Source of the DNA: an uncultured Lysobacteraceae bacterium
GTDB lineage: Bacteria; Pseudomonadota; Gammaproteobacteria; Xanthomonadales; Xanthomonadaceae
DNA: 7,075 nt
NCBI GenBank assembly: GCA_946480825.1
Contig: CAMLLG010000121.1
Coordinates: 1-7,075 of the forward strand
Direction: 5' to 3'
Position numbers and translations under genes: made by a program. The notes under the pieces were generated by a model. It ran no database searches, was not told where the DNA came from, and saw only the letters and a program-made list of their open reading frames with translations. Shown in pieces: positions 1-7,075 of this stretch (position 1 is its first letter; each line of letters opens with the position of its first letter).

Positions 1-112
1 CCTTGAGCTGGCCGGCGACGTCGAGCTGCAGCTGCTCGGACTCGATCACGCAGGGACCGGCGATCAGGAAAAAGGGTTTGTCGAGGCCGACATCGAAGCC
101 ACACAGTTTCAT
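1..112 (-). CDS. kdsA: 3-deoxy-8-phosphooctulonate synthase (KDO-8-P synthase), N-terminal 37 codons only
   Basis: Only the first 37 codons are present; the gene leaves the window at the left edge. The reading starts [20 protein letters not shown] and continues with [17 protein letters not shown]. The [12 protein letters not shown] block is the hallmark start of the KdsA/DAHP-synthase type TIM barrel (first strand, near residues 14-25). The cytoplasmic enzyme condenses phosphoenolpyruvate with arabinose 5-phosphate to give KDO-8-phosphate, the precursor of the inner-core sugar of lipopolysaccharide. The start ATG is preceded by a very good Shine-Dalgarno sequence, AAGGAG, eight bases upstream. 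The gene lies 124 bp downstream of pyrG on the same strand, the usual proteobacterial pyrG-kdsA order (often followed by eno, outside this window). It may be transcribed from pyrG or from a promoter inside the repeat-containing gap. Identification is firm; nothing can be said about the missing remainder. Confidence 0.94.
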   Translation of the reverse strand, partial: MKLCGFDVGLDKPFFLIAGPCVIESEQLQLDVAGQLK

Positions 113-120
113 CGGATCCA

Positions 121-126
121 CTCCTT
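121..126 (-). promoter_or_regulatory. kdsA Shine-Dalgarno overlapping a strong hairpin
   Basis: On the minus strand the sequence AAGGAG lies eight bases before the kdsA ATG and is the best ribosome binding site in the window. Its first four bases (AAGG, 123-126) are the end of a perfect 24-base palindrome at 123-146. In a transcript coming from pyrG, these bases would pair with CCTT at the other end, forming a stem of about 10 bp with a CATG loop. The site could therefore be partly hidden in the folded message. The match and overlap are seen directly; any effect on translation is inference. Confidence 0.6.
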
Positions 127-213
127 CCCCCGCATGCGGGGGAAGGTCGGGATGGGGGCGATGCGATGCGGGGGTGGCCCCCACCCCAGCCCTCCCCCGC
201 ATGCGGGGGAGGG
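123..213. repeat. Paired palindromic intergenic repeat (REP/BIME- or MITE-like doublet)
   Basis: Two perfect 24-base palindromes lie at 123-146 and 190-213. They share the 16-base core CCCCCGCATGCGGGGG and differ only in the flanking bases (CCTT...AAGG versus CCCT...AGGG). They are part of a larger imperfect inverted repeat: 123-159 pairs with 177-213 (37-base arms, about five mismatches), separated by a 17-base spacer at 160-176. The unit thus has nested symmetry, each arm being itself a hairpin. Such extragenic palindromes are commonly scattered through proteobacterial genomes; whether this one is dispersed here cannot be seen from a single copy. It fills most of the pyrG-kdsA gap. There is no T-tract, so it is not an obvious intrinsic terminator, but it could attenuate transcription or stabilise a processed 3' end of pyrG mRNA. 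Confidence 0.8.
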
Positions 214-236
214 AGATCTCAGGAAGCCTGCCGCGG

Positions 237-1973
<1,737 letters not shown>

Positions 1974-2032
1974 CCGGGAAGCGCCGGTTGCGGCGACCCC
2001 CGAAGACGCAAGCGATTGATTTTCCGGGAAAG

Positions 2033-2058
2033 AAAAACGCCCCGGAGAACCGGGGCGT
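2033..2058 (-). terminator. Intrinsic terminator of the small exported-protein gene
   Basis: On the minus strand a perfect 9-bp G+C-rich stem, ACGCCCCGG and CCGGGGCGT, closes a TTCT loop and is followed at once by TTTTTCTTT. This is a textbook rho-independent terminator. It lies 24 bp past the stop codon of the small gene at 2083-2352 and upstream of pyrG, so it should isolate pyrG from that gene. On the plus strand the hairpin is not followed by a T-tract, so it looks one-directional. Confidence 0.92.
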
Positions 2059-2082
2059 GGAAGGCGCGGGCGGGAGGTGGGC

Positions 2083-2352
2083 TCAGATGTCCTCTTCTTC
2101 CTCCAGCTCGCGCTCGGGATCCTTGCGGTCCCCGTTCTTGTCGCGCTTGGGCTTGCGGGCTTCGGCCTTGCGGGCAGCTTCGTCGGCCTGACGGCGTTTT
2201 TCGGCATCGGCCTTGGCCTTGTCGGCCTCTTCATCGGTCTGCGTGGGCGGCTTGGCGCCGGATTGGGCGGCGATGCTGCCGGCATACGCCAGCAGCGCGG
2301 CCGCCAGCGCCAGCGGCACCAGGACGAAAGCGGGGCGGCGGTAACGGTTCAT
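2083..2352 (-). CDS. Small exported, highly charged hypothetical protein
   Basis: This is an 89-residue protein I do not recognise. The N-terminus MNRYRR is followed by a hydrophobic stretch at about residues 8-24 and a plausible signal peptidase site in GSIAAQSG (cleavage after residue 28 or 29), so the mature part of about 60 residues is probably periplasmic; an uncleaved membrane anchor is the alternative. The mature part is almost entirely Lys, Arg, Glu, Asp and Ala, likely one helix or a disordered region, and ends in the acidic run ELEEEEDI. It has no cysteine and no catalytic motif. Being real is supported by the signal-peptide architecture and by the strong terminator just downstream. 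The ATG at 2352 is preferred because it gives a standard signal peptide; upstream in-frame starts (to 2412) would add a basic leader of up to 20 residues. None has a clear Shine-Dalgarno. It stands alone, divergent from the parE operon. Confidence 0.75.
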   Translation of the reverse strand: MNRYRRPAFVLVPLALAAALLAYAGSIAAQSGAKPPTQTDEEADKAKADAEKRRQADEAARKAEARKPKRDKNGDRKDPERELEEEEDI

Positions 2353-2573
2353 GGGCGTTGTCGACCGCATGCGCCGGAGGTTCGGCGGTTTCTTCGCGGT
2401 CCGGGGCACCATACCGGCGCGGAACGGACTGCGGCATGAATCCGGCAGGCCGCCTCGACCCCGGCCTGAACGGCTTGACCCCGCACGACGGGGCCGCCAA
2501 GCTCGCCGCCTTCGACCGCAGCCCCGCGCATCCGCGCGGGACGCGATCCGCCCCGCCGCCCGACGATGTCCGC
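2353..2573. other. Divergent intergenic region between the small exported-protein gene and the parE operon
   Basis: This 221-bp stretch should hold promoters for both directions, but I cannot identify a good sigma-70 pair on either strand. On the minus strand TATGGT (complement of 2410-2415) is a possible -10 without a convincing -35. An in-frame ATG at 2436 would extend the plus-strand gene leftward by 46 residues, so part of the region could be coding. No other repeat or RNA gene is visible. Confidence 0.4.
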
Positions 2574-3008
2574 ATGAACGCCCGCTCGCGCAAGTCCGCC
2601 TCTTCCTTCCATCCGCTGTGGCTCGTCCTGGGTCTGGCGGTGGTGATCGGGCTCGCGTGGCTGATCGGGCGGCCCGGCGAGCCGATCACCGCGCAGGCGC
2701 TGGCGGCCGAGATGAATCGCCGCATCCAGTTGCCGCGGGACCTCGGCGACGGCTTCAAGCTCGAACGCATTTCGGCCGAAGGCAGCACGCTCGTATTCGC
2801 CACGTCCACCACAGGCATGCCGCCCGGACCGATGTCCGCCGAGGAAGTGCGCATACTGGAAAAGGCGCTGGTCTCCGATGCCTGCCGCGAACTGGTCAAG
2901 GAACGGGCGCTGCTGATCCGGCATCGCATCGAAGTGCGCAAGGAACTGCGCGACCAGGTCGGCCAGATGCTCGCTTCGGCTGACATCCGGCCCGCCGACT
3001 GTCCCTGA
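2574..3008 (+). CDS. Membrane-anchored hypothetical protein (parE-upstream gene)
   Basis: This is a 144-residue protein of unknown function. A short basic N-terminus (MNARSRKSASSFH) precedes one transmembrane helix at about residues 14-32 (PLWLVLGLAVVIGLAWLIG). The remaining soluble domain is then probably periplasmic. It has a conserved-looking segment MNRRIQLPRDLGDGFKLERI, a turn-rich TGMPPGPMSAEE, and two cysteines, Cys104 in SDACRELV and Cys143 two residues from the end (ADCP). Small envelope proteins with a mid-domain Cys and an ADC-type C-terminus are familiar, and a disulfide between these two is plausible, but I cannot name a family. The ATG at 2574 places the membrane segment close to the N-terminus as usual. 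An in-frame ATG at 2436 would add 46 Pro/Arg-rich residues with equally G+C-rich third positions. The gene lies 55 bp upstream of parE on the same strand and is probably co-transcribed with it. Confidence 0.75.
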   Translation: MNARSRKSASSFHPLWLVLGLAVVIGLAWLIGRPGEPITAQALAAEMNRRIQLPRDLGDGFKLERISAEGSTLVFATSTTGMPPGPMSAEEVRILEKALVSDACRELVKERALLIRHRIEVRKELRDQVGQMLASADIRPADCP

Positions 3009-3063
3009 GCCGACGCCCGCGCCGGCCCTCCCTTCACGCCATCCATCAGATCGACGCCCCCGC

Positions 3064-4971
3064 ATGAGTTCACGCTACAACGCCGCAGACATCGAAGTCC
3101 TGTCGGGCCTGGATCCGGTCAAACGCCGGCCGGGCATGTACACCGACACCTCGCGCCCGAATCATCTGGCGCAGGAAGTGATCGACAACGCCGTCGACGA
3201 AGCCCTCGCCGGCCACGCCAGGAGCATCGACGTGGTGCTGCACGCCGACGGCAGCTGCGAAGTCTCCGACGACGGCCGCGGCATGCCGGTGGACATTCAT
3301 CCCGAAGAGAAAATTCCGGGCGTCGAGCTGATCCTCACCCGCCTGCACGCGGGCGGCAAATTCAGCAACAAGAACTACACCTTCAGCGGCGGCCTGCACG
3401 GCGTCGGCGTCAGCGTGGTGAACGCGCTGTCGAAACTGGTGGAAGTGCACATCAAGCGCGACGGCAACGAGTACCGCATGTCCTTCCGCGACGGCGACCG
3501 CGCCACCCCGCTGGAAGTCGTGGGTTCGGTCGGGAAGAAGAACACCGGCACCCGGGTCCGCTTCTGGCCGGACGGCAAGTATTTCGATTCGCCGAAATTC
3601 GTGATCCGCCATCTGCGCCATCTGCTGCGCGCCAAGGCCGTGTTGTGCCCGGGCCTGACCGTGACCCTGCTGGACGCGGCGACCGGCGAAAAGGATCAGT
3701 GGTACTACGAAGACGGTCTTCGCGATTACCTCAAGGGCGCGATGGGTGCGACCGAAGTGCTGCCGCCGGAATTGTTCGTCGGCCAGCTGAAGAAGGATTC
3801 CGAAGTCGTCGACTGGGCCGCGGCCTGGGTGCCGGACGGCGAGCTGGTGCAGGAAAGCTACGTCAATCTGATTCCGACCGCGCAGCACGGCACCCACGTC
3901 AACGGCCTGCGCACCGGTTTCACCGACGCATTGCGGGAATTCTGCGATTTCCGCAATCTGCTGCCGCGCGGCGTGAAGCTGGCGCCGGAAGACGTGTGGG
4001 ATCGCGTCGCCTTCGTGCTCAGCGTCAAGATGACCGACCCGCAGTTCAGCGGCCAGACCAAGGAGCGGCTGTCGTCGCGGCAGGCCGCGGCCTTCGTCGA
4101 AAGCGCCGCGCACGATGCGTTCTCGCTCTGGCTGAATCAGCACACGGAACTCGGCGAAAAGATCGCGCAGCTCGCGATCGAACGTGCCGCCGCGCGCCTG
4201 AAGACCGAGAAGCAGATCGTCCGCAAGAAGGTCACGCAAGGTCCCGCGCTGCCGGGCAAGCTCGCCGACTGCATCAGCCAGGATCTCTCGCGCACCGAAC
4301 TCTTTCTGGTCGAAGGCGATTCGGCCGGCGGCTCGGCGAAGCAGGCGCGCGACAAGGATTTCCAGGCGATCCTGCCTCTGCGCGGCAAGATCCTGAATAC
4401 CTGGGAAGTGGCCTCCGGCAGCGTGCTCGCATCGCAGGAAGTGCACGACCTCGCGGTCGCGATCGGCTGCGACCCGGGCAAGGACGACATCAGCGGCCTG
4501 CGCTACGGCAAGGTGGTGATCCTGGCCGACGCCGACTCCGACGGCCTGCACATCGCGACCCTGCTGTCGGCGCTGTTCCTCAGACATTTCCCGGCGCTGG
4601 TGAACGCCGGCAACATCTTCGTGGCGATGCCGCCGCTGTTCCGCGTGGACGTGGGCAAGCAGGTGTTCTACGCGCTGGATGAGGAAGAAAAACGCCTGCT
4701 GCTGGAAAAGATCGACCGCGAGAAGGCCGCGAACACCAAGGGCTTCGGCGGCGCGGTCAACGTCACCCGCTTCAAGGGTCTCGGCGAAATGAATCCGCTG
4801 CAGTTGCGCGAATCGGCGATCCATCCGGACACGCGCCGGCTGGTGCAGCTGACCGTCGACGACGGATCGGACACCCATGCGCTGATGGACATGCTGCTGG
4901 CGAAGAAGCGCGCGGGCGATCGGAAGACGTGGCTGGAAGCGAAGGGCGATCTGGCCACGCTGGAAGTCTGA
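3064..4971 (+). CDS. parE: DNA topoisomerase IV subunit B (ATPase subunit)
   Basis: ParE pairs with ParC as a heterotetramer that uses ATP to decatenate daughter chromosomes and relax supercoils in the cytoplasm. The 635 residues match E. coli ParE (630) end to end. The GHKL ATPase domain shows QEVIDNAVDEA with catalytic Glu38 and Asn42, the adenine-binding DDGRGMP (Asp69), the ATP lid LHAGGKFSNKNYTFSGG and GLHGVGVSVVNALS (about 111-123). The transducer domain carries the QTK loop with Lys333. The TOPRIM domain has Glu417 in LFLVEGDSAGGSAK and Asp489, Asp491 and Asp493 in LADADSDG. The C-terminus has FKGLGEMNPLQLRE and LMDMLLAKKR. It is ParE and not GyrB because of YTDTSRPNHLAQEV, the DSDGLHIATLL form of the metal site, and the short length without a GyrB insertion. 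No strong Shine-Dalgarno precedes the ATG, yet homology begins within a few residues of it, so the start is secure. All catalytic residues are intact. Confidence 0.99.
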   Translation: MSSRYNAADIEVLSGLDPVKRRPGMYTDTSRPNHLAQEVIDNAVDEALAGHARSIDVVLHADGSCEVSDDGRGMPVDIHPEEKIPGVELILTRLHAGGKFSNKNYTFSGGLHGVGVSVVNALSKLVEVHIKRDGNEYRMSFRDGDRATPLEVVGSVGKKNTGTRVRFWPDGKYFDSPKFVIRHLRHLLRAKAVLCPGLTVTLLDAATGEKDQWYYEDGLRDYLKGAMGATEVLPPELFVGQLKKDSEVVDWAAAWVPDGELVQESYVNLIPTAQHGTHVNGLRTGFTDALREFCDFRNLLPRGVKLAPEDVWDRVAFVLSVKMTDPQFSGQTKERLSSRQAAAFVESAAHDAFSLWLNQHTELGEKIAQLAIERAAARLKTEKQIVRKKVTQGPALPGKLADCISQDLSRTELFLVEGDSAGGSAKQARDKDFQAILPLRGKILNTWEVASGSVLASQEVHDLAVAIGCDPGKDDISGLRYGKVVILADADSDGLHIATLLSALFLRHFPALVNAGNIFVAMPPLFRVDVGKQVFYALDEEEKRLLLEKIDREKAANTKGFGGAVNVTRFKGLGEMNPLQLRESAIHPDTRRLVQLTVDDGSDTHALMDMLLAKKRAGDRKTWLEAKGDLATLEV

Positions 4972-4972
4972 C

Positions 4973-5515
4973 GTGTCGACGAGGATCGCCCTGTTCCGCG
5001 GCATCAACGTCGGCAAGGCCAAGCGCATCGCGATGGCCGAGCTGAAGGCGATGTTCGAGGATCTCGGTTTCTCGAACGTGCGCACCCTGCTCAACAGCGG
5101 CAACGTGGTCTTCGAGGGCGGACGCACGTCGGCGGTCGCGGATGCGACGCGGATCGCCGCGGCGCTGATCGAACGCACCGGCGTGTCCGCGAACACGCTG
5201 GTGCTGACGGCGGCGACGCTGGATGCGGCGATCGCGGACAATCCGTTCGTGGATCGCATCGACGATCCCTCGCGGATGCTGGTCGGCTTCCATCTCGACG
5301 ACCGCGACCGCACGCCGCTCGAAACGCTGCGCCGCGACCATCCCGACGAAGCCTTCGCGCTCGGCGCGCACGCCTGCTATCTCTGGTGCCCCGACGGCAT
5401 CCTCGACAGCCGCATCGGCGATGCGCTGTCCGGCGCGAAATTCCGCGACCGCATCACCGCGCGCAACTGGGCGACGACGCTGAAACTGCAGGCGCTCGCC
5501 GCGTCGAAAACCTGA
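4973..5515 (+). CDS. DUF1697 family protein
   Basis: This 180-residue soluble protein belongs to the widespread DUF1697 family, which has no established function. Family marks are the N-terminal ALFRGINVG (residues 6-14), the block GFSNVRTLLNSGNVVFE (32-48), and the C-terminal ITARNWATTLKL (161-172). Length is normal for the family. No signal peptide or membrane segment is seen, so it is probably cytoplasmic. It starts with GTG one base after the parE stop (TGA C GTG), with a weak GGAAG ribosome binding site inside the parE end. The next in-frame ATG would remove the conserved N-terminal motif, so the GTG is the real start. The arrangement suggests translational coupling to parE. No other gene overlaps it in a way that matters. 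A link to topoisomerase function is not implied by the family and would be a guess. Confidence 0.9.
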   Translation: MSTRIALFRGINVGKAKRIAMAELKAMFEDLGFSNVRTLLNSGNVVFEGGRTSAVADATRIAAALIERTGVSANTLVLTAATLDAAIADNPFVDRIDDPSRMLVGFHLDDRDRTPLETLRRDHPDEAFALGAHACYLWCPDGILDSRIGDALSGAKFRDRITARNWATTLKLQALAASKT

Positions 5516-5596
5516 GCACGACGCGGCTGCCGAAGCACATCGCAATCTCCGCGCCCGGTCGAGATCGCCGGTCCGATCGCTTGGTCTCGACGCCAC

Positions 5597-5698
5597 CGGT
5601 AGAGCGGCCTTCAGGCCGCTGCTCTTCGGAAAAGAGCGCGATTTTCAGGCTATTGTCGTTCCGATGCGCAAAACAGCGGCCTGAAGGCCGCTCTACCG
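5597..5698. repeat. GTAG-type REP doublet (inverted pair) between convergent genes
   Basis: A 24-base sequence at 5597-5620 is repeated as a perfect inverted copy at 5675-5698, with a 54-base spacer. Each copy carries GTAG at the outer edge (5599-5602 on plus; 5693-5696 on minus) followed by its own hairpin AGCGGCCT-TC-AGGCCGCT (5603-5620 and 5675-5692). An outer GTAG followed by a short G+C-rich hairpin is the known form of REP elements in Stenotrophomonas and related Xanthomonadaceae, which are linked to RAYT transposases encoded elsewhere in the genome. The spacer holds a further small hairpin, GCTCTT/AAGAGC (5621-5637). The doublet sits between the ends of two convergent genes, the usual place for such elements, and may help end transcription from both sides. 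No T-tract is present, and I see no other terminator in 5516-5729. Confidence 0.85.
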
Positions 5699-5729
5699 AT
5701 CGCGTTGGATGCGGATTCGGAACGAGCCG

Positions 5730-6770
5730 TCAGGCCATCCCGGCATACAGCTGCGCGTACAGCGGATGATCGACCTCGCCCAGCAGGCGCAGGCGCTGCG
5801 CTTCGGGCAACACCGAGGTGATCTTCTCGAAAGTGTCCAGCGGCGACAGCGCTTCGGCCACCACCTCGTCGACCACCGGCTGCGAGAGTTCCCAATCGGC
5901 GGCGGTCCGCGCCAGATCGGCCGCGTCCTCGCGGCTCAGCAGGTCGTGGACGACCATCACCCGGTCGCGCACGCGCTCCCACTCGCGCGCGTCGATCTGC
6001 CCGGACTGCAGGAAACAATCGATGATCGCCTCCTGCAACGCGGAGAGCCGGTTGGCGCGCTCCATCTCCACCGCCATCCGCATCTGGCGCTCGTCGAGCT
6101 GCGGCACGGGTTGCCCGGTGGCTTCCGACACGCGTTCGCCGACCTGCCGCATCTGCTCGGCATCCGGCATCTTCTTCGCGAGGATGTGATCGATCGAGCG
6201 CGCATACAGCTCGATGAACACCGGCGCGAAATTCAGCGCGTCGACCCACAGCGCGTCGCCGTCGAAAGGCTGCGCGCGCAACGCGGCGAAGGCCTCGGCC
6301 GGCGACAGCGCGGGATCGGCGACGCAGCGGCTGCCCGGCGGCACATTGCCCGGATCGTGGATCGGATTGGTGCTGACCGTGCAGGTGCGGTAATCCTCGT
6401 ATACGCGCACCACGTCGAAGAACGACGGCATGACGTTGTGGTCGTAGACCGCGGCGGCGACGCCGTCGTGCGGATGCGCACCGGTCCACAGTTGCATGCC
6501 CGGCATTTCCGGCACCGAATAACGGCCGATTTCCGCGAAACCGGCGGCCTGCATCGCCTCGATCAGGCCTGCGGTCGCGGGCTGCTGCCAGGGCTGCGCG
6601 GTCGGCACCAGGGTGATGCGCGCGGCGATCCCGGTCTGCGGCATGTTCGCCATCGCGGCGATCTTGCGCGCCAGCCACCAGGGCAACGCGTAACGCAGCA
6701 GCAGCCACAGCAACAAAAGCAGCCCGATCAGCGTGGCCAGGGCCACGATCAGCACGTTCAACAGCGTCAT
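5730..6770 (-). CDS. Uncharacterised protein with one N-terminal membrane anchor
   Basis: I do not recognise this 346-residue protein. Residues 3-27 form one strongly hydrophobic helix (leucine-rich) followed by ALPWWLARK, so it is probably a signal-anchored inner-membrane protein. The next part (about 48-150) reads like a compact alpha/beta domain: GLIEAMQAAGFAEIGRYSVP, then MQLWTGAHP, AAVYDHN, FFDVVRVYEDYRTCTVSTNP. It includes Cys130 and Cys149. The C-terminal half (about 155-346) is mostly charged helix, with ELYARSIDHILAKKMPDAEQ, a Glu/Arg-rich amphipathic stretch near 205-250, and a final helical domain. No catalytic motif is evident. The ATG at 6770 has a fair Shine-Dalgarno (GGGGAA ending six bases upstream), and the start gives a normal membrane anchor. 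It appears to be a single-gene unit convergent with the parE operon. G+C-rich third positions resemble its neighbours, so there is no sign of recent transfer. Confidence 0.85.
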   Translation of the reverse strand: MTLLNVLIVALATLIGLLLLLWLLLRYALPWWLARKIAAMANMPQTGIAARITLVPTAQPWQQPATAGLIEAMQAAGFAEIGRYSVPEMPGMQLWTGAHPHDGVAAAVYDHNVMPSFFDVVRVYEDYRTCTVSTNPIHDPGNVPPGSRCVADPALSPAEAFAALRAQPFDGDALWVDALNFAPVFIELYARSIDHILAKKMPDAEQMRQVGERVSEATGQPVPQLDERQMRMAVEMERANRLSALQEAIIDCFLQSGQIDAREWERVRDRVMVVHDLLSREDAADLARTAADWELSQPVVDEVVAEALSPLDTFEKITSVLPEAQRLRLLGEVDHPLYAQLYAGMA

Positions 6771-6795
6771 CTTGCATTCCCCGGTCGAGCGACCT

Positions 6796-6830
6796 ATCCG
6801 TGAGTGTACGGATCCCCAGGGAAATACGGA
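6796..6830 (-). promoter_or_regulatory. Possible promoter with repeated half-sites upstream of the 5730-6770 gene
   Basis: On the minus strand TACACT (complement of 6803-6808, four of six matches to a -10) lies 32 bases before the ATG. At 17 bp spacing upstream is TTCCGT, a poor -35. The -10 sits inside an inverted repeat, ATCCGT/ACGGAT (6796-6801 and 6808-6813), and TCCGTA occurs again as a direct repeat (complement of 6807-6812 and 6825-6830). The pattern could be an operator, but in a short G+C-rich stretch it may be chance. Confidence 0.25.
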
Positions 6831-7075
6831 ATTCGGGGCGTCCGGCGGTCAGTCCGCTGCCACGCGGATCAGTGCCCGGGTGAAGATGGCATGACCTCGG
6901 CCGCCGGCGACAGCGACCGCGGGTGTTGCACCGATGGGCGGGGTTCGCTGCGCTCGTCGCTACCCGACGAGTCCACCCTGTGAGCTTGCGGGTTAAAACT
7001 CTACTCTCCCCCTGTTTTTCTTTCGTAGGGCGTATATGGACTCCCCCCGATTGCCAACCGCTTTTTGATCCTGGT
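6831..7075. other. Intergenic right end of the window, no gene supported
   Basis: No reading frame with a recognisable product, tRNA, rRNA or CRISPR is seen on either strand. The last 90 bases or so (from about 6991) are richer in A+T than the rest, with short A- and T-runs, which suggests a regulatory or boundary region. On the minus strand TTGGCA (complement of 7052-7057) and TATACG (complement of 7031-7036) resemble -35 and -10 elements, but the 15-bp spacing is short. Confidence 0.5.

Noticed and set aside
190..213. Second palindrome considered as the pyrG terminator
   Set aside because: It is a stable hairpin 24 bp past the pyrG stop but has no following T-run, and it belongs to the repeat doublet. 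Attenuation remains possible but is not supported as an intrinsic terminator.
3070..5313. A 747-residue minus-strand frame opposite parE and the start of the DUF1697 gene
   Set aside because: Same codon-register artefact: it mirrors parE, and its translation is low-complexity His/Arg/Val/Ala-rich with no domain. ParE is unmistakable on the other strand.
5709..6803. A 364-residue plus-strand frame opposite the 5730-6770 gene
   Set aside because: Its product is His/Arg/Gly-rich without motifs, and the minus-strand frame has a proper membrane anchor, ribosome binding site and terminal codons.
6880..7000. Possible repeat around GGGTTCGCTGCGCTCGTCGC
   Set aside because: It resembles common Ser/Arg-codon-like intergenic phrases in G+C-rich genomes, but only one copy is present and only four base pairs of symmetry are visible.
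7031..7057. Minus-strand promoter TTGGCA-15 bp-TATACG
   Set aside because: The spacer is two bases shorter than the optimum and no gene starts within about 260 bp downstream, so I do not list it as a feature.

Overview
The window is G+C-rich DNA (about two thirds by eye), apparently chromosomal, and gene-dense. The protein types point to a gammaproteobacterium of the Xanthomonadaceae (Lysobacter/Luteimonas/Xanthomonas-like). ParE matches the E. coli protein closely along its length. The CTP synthase carries GICYGMQ at the amidotransferase nucleophile and is followed by kdsA, a classic proteobacterial order. The intergenic palindromes, especially one pair bordered by GTAG tetranucleotides, look like REP elements known from Stenotrophomonas and relatives. 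The genus is an inference.

Layout. Positions 1-1940, minus strand: pyrG (CTP synthase) followed by the first 37 codons of kdsA (KDO-8-phosphate synthase), which runs off the left edge. The 124-bp gap between them holds a paired palindromic repeat whose edge overlaps the kdsA ribosome binding site. Positions 2033-2352, minus strand: a small gene for an exported, highly charged protein, ended by a strong intrinsic terminator that insulates pyrG. Positions 2574-5515, plus strand: a membrane-anchored protein of unknown function, then parE (topoisomerase IV subunit B), then a DUF1697 protein starting one base after the parE stop; these probably form one operon. Positions 5516-5729: a gap between convergent genes with a perfect GTAG-type REP doublet. 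Positions 5730-6770, minus strand: an unrecognised 346-residue protein with one N-terminal membrane anchor. Positions 6771-7075 hold a possible promoter with repeated half-sites and no gene I can support.

Functionally, PyrG makes CTP, and CTP is needed to activate KDO as CMP-KDO for lipopolysaccharide. KdsA makes the KDO precursor, so their pairing is metabolically sensible. ParE decatenates chromosomes with ParC, which is not in this window. The other genes have no assigned function.

I do not see a previously undescribed system such as defence, mobile or biosynthetic genes. The most interesting signals are the kdsA hairpin overlapping its Shine-Dalgarno sequence, the two repeat doublets, and three uncharacterised membrane or exported proteins next to housekeeping genes.
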